Positions 46,403-46,478 of a stretch of DNA of 46,478 nucleotides are shown here, piece by piece. The translations under genes were made by a program, and so were the position numbers. Where the stretch lies: assembly GCA_033085395.1 (NCBI GenBank), contig JANQBS010000287.1, positions 1-46,478 on the forward strand. The letters run 5' to 3'. Positions within the stretch are counted from its first letter, which is position 1, and each line of letters opens with the position of its first letter. The stretch comes from Xanthoparmelia taractica (lineage: Eukaryota > Ascomycota > Lecanoromycetes > Lecanorales > Parmeliaceae). The notes below the pieces were generated by a model that was given only the letters and a program-made list of their open reading frames with translations, ran no database searches and was not told the origin of the DNA.

Positions 46403-46478
46403 ACGGGTCGGAAAGGTGTGGTATATTTGATGGTATGGGACTAGTTTTTCGAATACCATACCGAAAGGTATGGGATAT
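46403..46478 (-). mobile_element. Partial MITE (274-bp family), inverted, truncated by window end
   Basis: Starts ACGGGTCGGAAAGGTGTG and continues as the reverse complement of 88-163, with few differences. It is therefore an inverted copy of the element end at the window start. The rest lies outside the window. Confidence 0.88.

Noticed and set aside
1..46478. Whole window as a Starship giant transposon
   Set aside because: NLR cargo is suggestive, but I found no DUF3435 tyrosine-recombinase captain and no matching target-site evidence at the ends.

Overview
The window looks like an AT-rich, repeat-degraded block from a filamentous ascomycete (Pezizomycotina-like) genome. The dinucleotides CA and TG are almost absent over long stretches while CG is kept. 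Nearly every recognisable reading frame is studded with TAA/TAG/TGA at positions that would be Gln, Arg or Trp. Recognisable motifs carry His-to-Tyr and Cys-to-Tyr changes. This is the signature of repeat-induced point mutation (RIP). I found no intact conventional gene; short ATG-to-stop ORFs are mostly fragments or shadows of longer broken frames. The annotation is therefore mainly of gene relics, which I traced by reading through RIP-type stops.

Layout. 1-163 is the end of a small inverted-repeat transposon (MITE). 164-2050 holds direct repeats, a 21/24-bp minisatellite and a perfect palindrome. 2600-7300 has unidentified relics, a tRNA-like unit with a poly(A) tail read on the minus strand, and a small GC-rich island. 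7300-11250 holds a minus-strand membrane-protein relic and a long plus-strand relic split by a 559-bp TA-flanked MITE. 11590-13395 (minus) and 13850-16275 (plus) are divergent; the plus one is an FHA-domain Ser/Thr kinase with a recognisable intron. 16280-18215 is another relic, followed by a strong fold-back hairpin at 18755-18826. 19860-22300 has tandem repeats, a dispersed repeat, a TPR fragment of an NLR and a PD-(D/E)XK-like relic (minus). 24650-28200 is one very long plus-strand frame split by a complete 274-bp MITE with a 10-bp target duplication. 29079-30640 is unidentified. 30943-31540 (minus) is an RBR-type E3 ligase relic. 34900-39890 (minus) carries two NB-ARC NLR relics. 40089-42930 has an unidentified relic and an ankyrin-like one. 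43950-44430 is a second PD-(D/E)XK-like relic. 44820-45141 is a GC-rich island. 46403-46478 is the end of another copy of the first MITE, in inverted orientation, so both window ends lie inside the same repeat family.

The genes that can be named (FHA kinase, NB-ARC/TPR NLRs, RBR E3 ligase, ankyrin-like and PD-(D/E)XK-like proteins) belong to large multicopy fungal families used in signalling and, for NLRs, in non-self recognition. Their multicopy nature would explain why RIP struck them. I found no tyrosine-recombinase captain, transposase or reverse transcriptase that I could defend, so I do not call the block a Starship or any other named large element.
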